From: JBGTKH01 sp041744735
GTDB lineage: Bacteria; Planctomycetota; Planctomycetia; Pirellulales; Pirellulaceae
Direction: 5' to 3'
DNA: 13,486 bases
Assembly (NCBI GenBank): GCA_041744735.1
Contig: JBGTKH010000618.1
Coordinates: 1-13,486 of the forward strand
The translations under genes were made by a program, and so were the position numbers. Position 1 is the stretch's first letter; every line of letters starts with the position of its first letter. Below the pieces are notes generated by a model, which did not search any database, had not been told where the DNA came from, and saw only the letters and a list, made by a program, of their open reading frames with translations. Below, piece after piece: positions 13,419-13,486 of the stretch.

Positions 13419-13486
13419 ATGTCGATTCATGTATTCGCGAACTTCGTTACTCCCTTCGGCACCGCCGCGAACAACCGAGCGGAAAA
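13419..13486 (+). CDS. cas7: Cascade backbone subunit Cas7, DevR-like (partial, runs off the window)
   Basis: The first 22 codons read MSIHVFANFVTPFGTAANNR followed by AE. They match the start of the Cas7/Cst2/DevR family, in which a GTAANNRGE-like block follows a short strand. Cas7 polymerises along the crRNA to form the spine of Cascade. AAGGAG (13404-13409) lies 9 bases before the ATG, and cas8 ends 21 bases upstream, so they share an operon. The rest of the gene, and presumably cas5 and the adaptation genes, lies beyond the right edge. Confidence 0.88.
   Translation, partial: MSIHVFANFVTPFGTAANNRAE

Overview
The window looks like a planctomycete chromosome segment, probably Pirellulales-like. 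The hints are an ECF-type sigma factor end, a large sulfotransferase fusion, a multi-pass membrane protein with an 'FGLRRMLLLVT'-style segment, and intergenic palindromes of the CGTAGCCGAA...TTCGGCTACG type. This placement is inference from gene style and moderately high G+C; no rRNA or other phylogenetic marker is present.

Left part (1-5386), ordinary chromosomal genes: the 3' end of a sigma factor, a small one-pass membrane protein and an MscS/CmpX-like channel lie in a row on the + strand. A 116-bp palindromic element and a second strong hairpin follow. Next is a 666-residue membrane protein fusing a CPBP (CAAX-protease-like) domain that has lost its catalytic residues to a C-terminal PAPS-dependent sulfotransferase domain. 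A palindrome-rich intergenic stretch separates it from trmL (tRNA wobble 2'-O-methyltransferase) on the - strand, which is divergent from a multi-pass membrane protein of unknown function.

Right part (5620-13486), a type I CRISPR-Cas locus of the MYXAN (Myxococcus Dev-like) kind: cas6, cas3 (HD plus helicase), cas8a1/csx13 (devT-like) and the first 22 codons of cas7 (devR-like), all on the + strand and closely packed. The rest of the operon (expected cas7, cas5, adaptation genes and arrays) lies beyond the right edge. No CRISPR array is present in the window.

The striking point is that this locus is a patchwork of duplicated and decayed modules. There are three cas6 copies: a broken one (6127-6368) directly behind a WYL regulator that has lost its middle, an intact one (7439-8092) translationally coupled to cas3, and a second intact one (11011-11712) coupled to a sigma-region-2-like ORF. 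The third copy ends with the last 24 codons of cas3, because a 73-bp segment (cas3 3' end, cas8 ribosome binding site and cas8 start) is present twice, at 10281-10353 and 11638-11710, with 71 of 73 bases identical. The first copy leaves an orphan cas8 start running into unrelated sequence; the second feeds the real cas8. The simplest reading is a duplicated or integrated cas6-cas3-cas8 module that was then cut back by internal deletions, leaving one cas3, one cas8 and two apparently usable cas6 genes. In the surviving system Cas6 would process crRNA, Cas8/Cas7 (with Cas5 outside the window) would form Cascade, and Cas3 would degrade target DNA.
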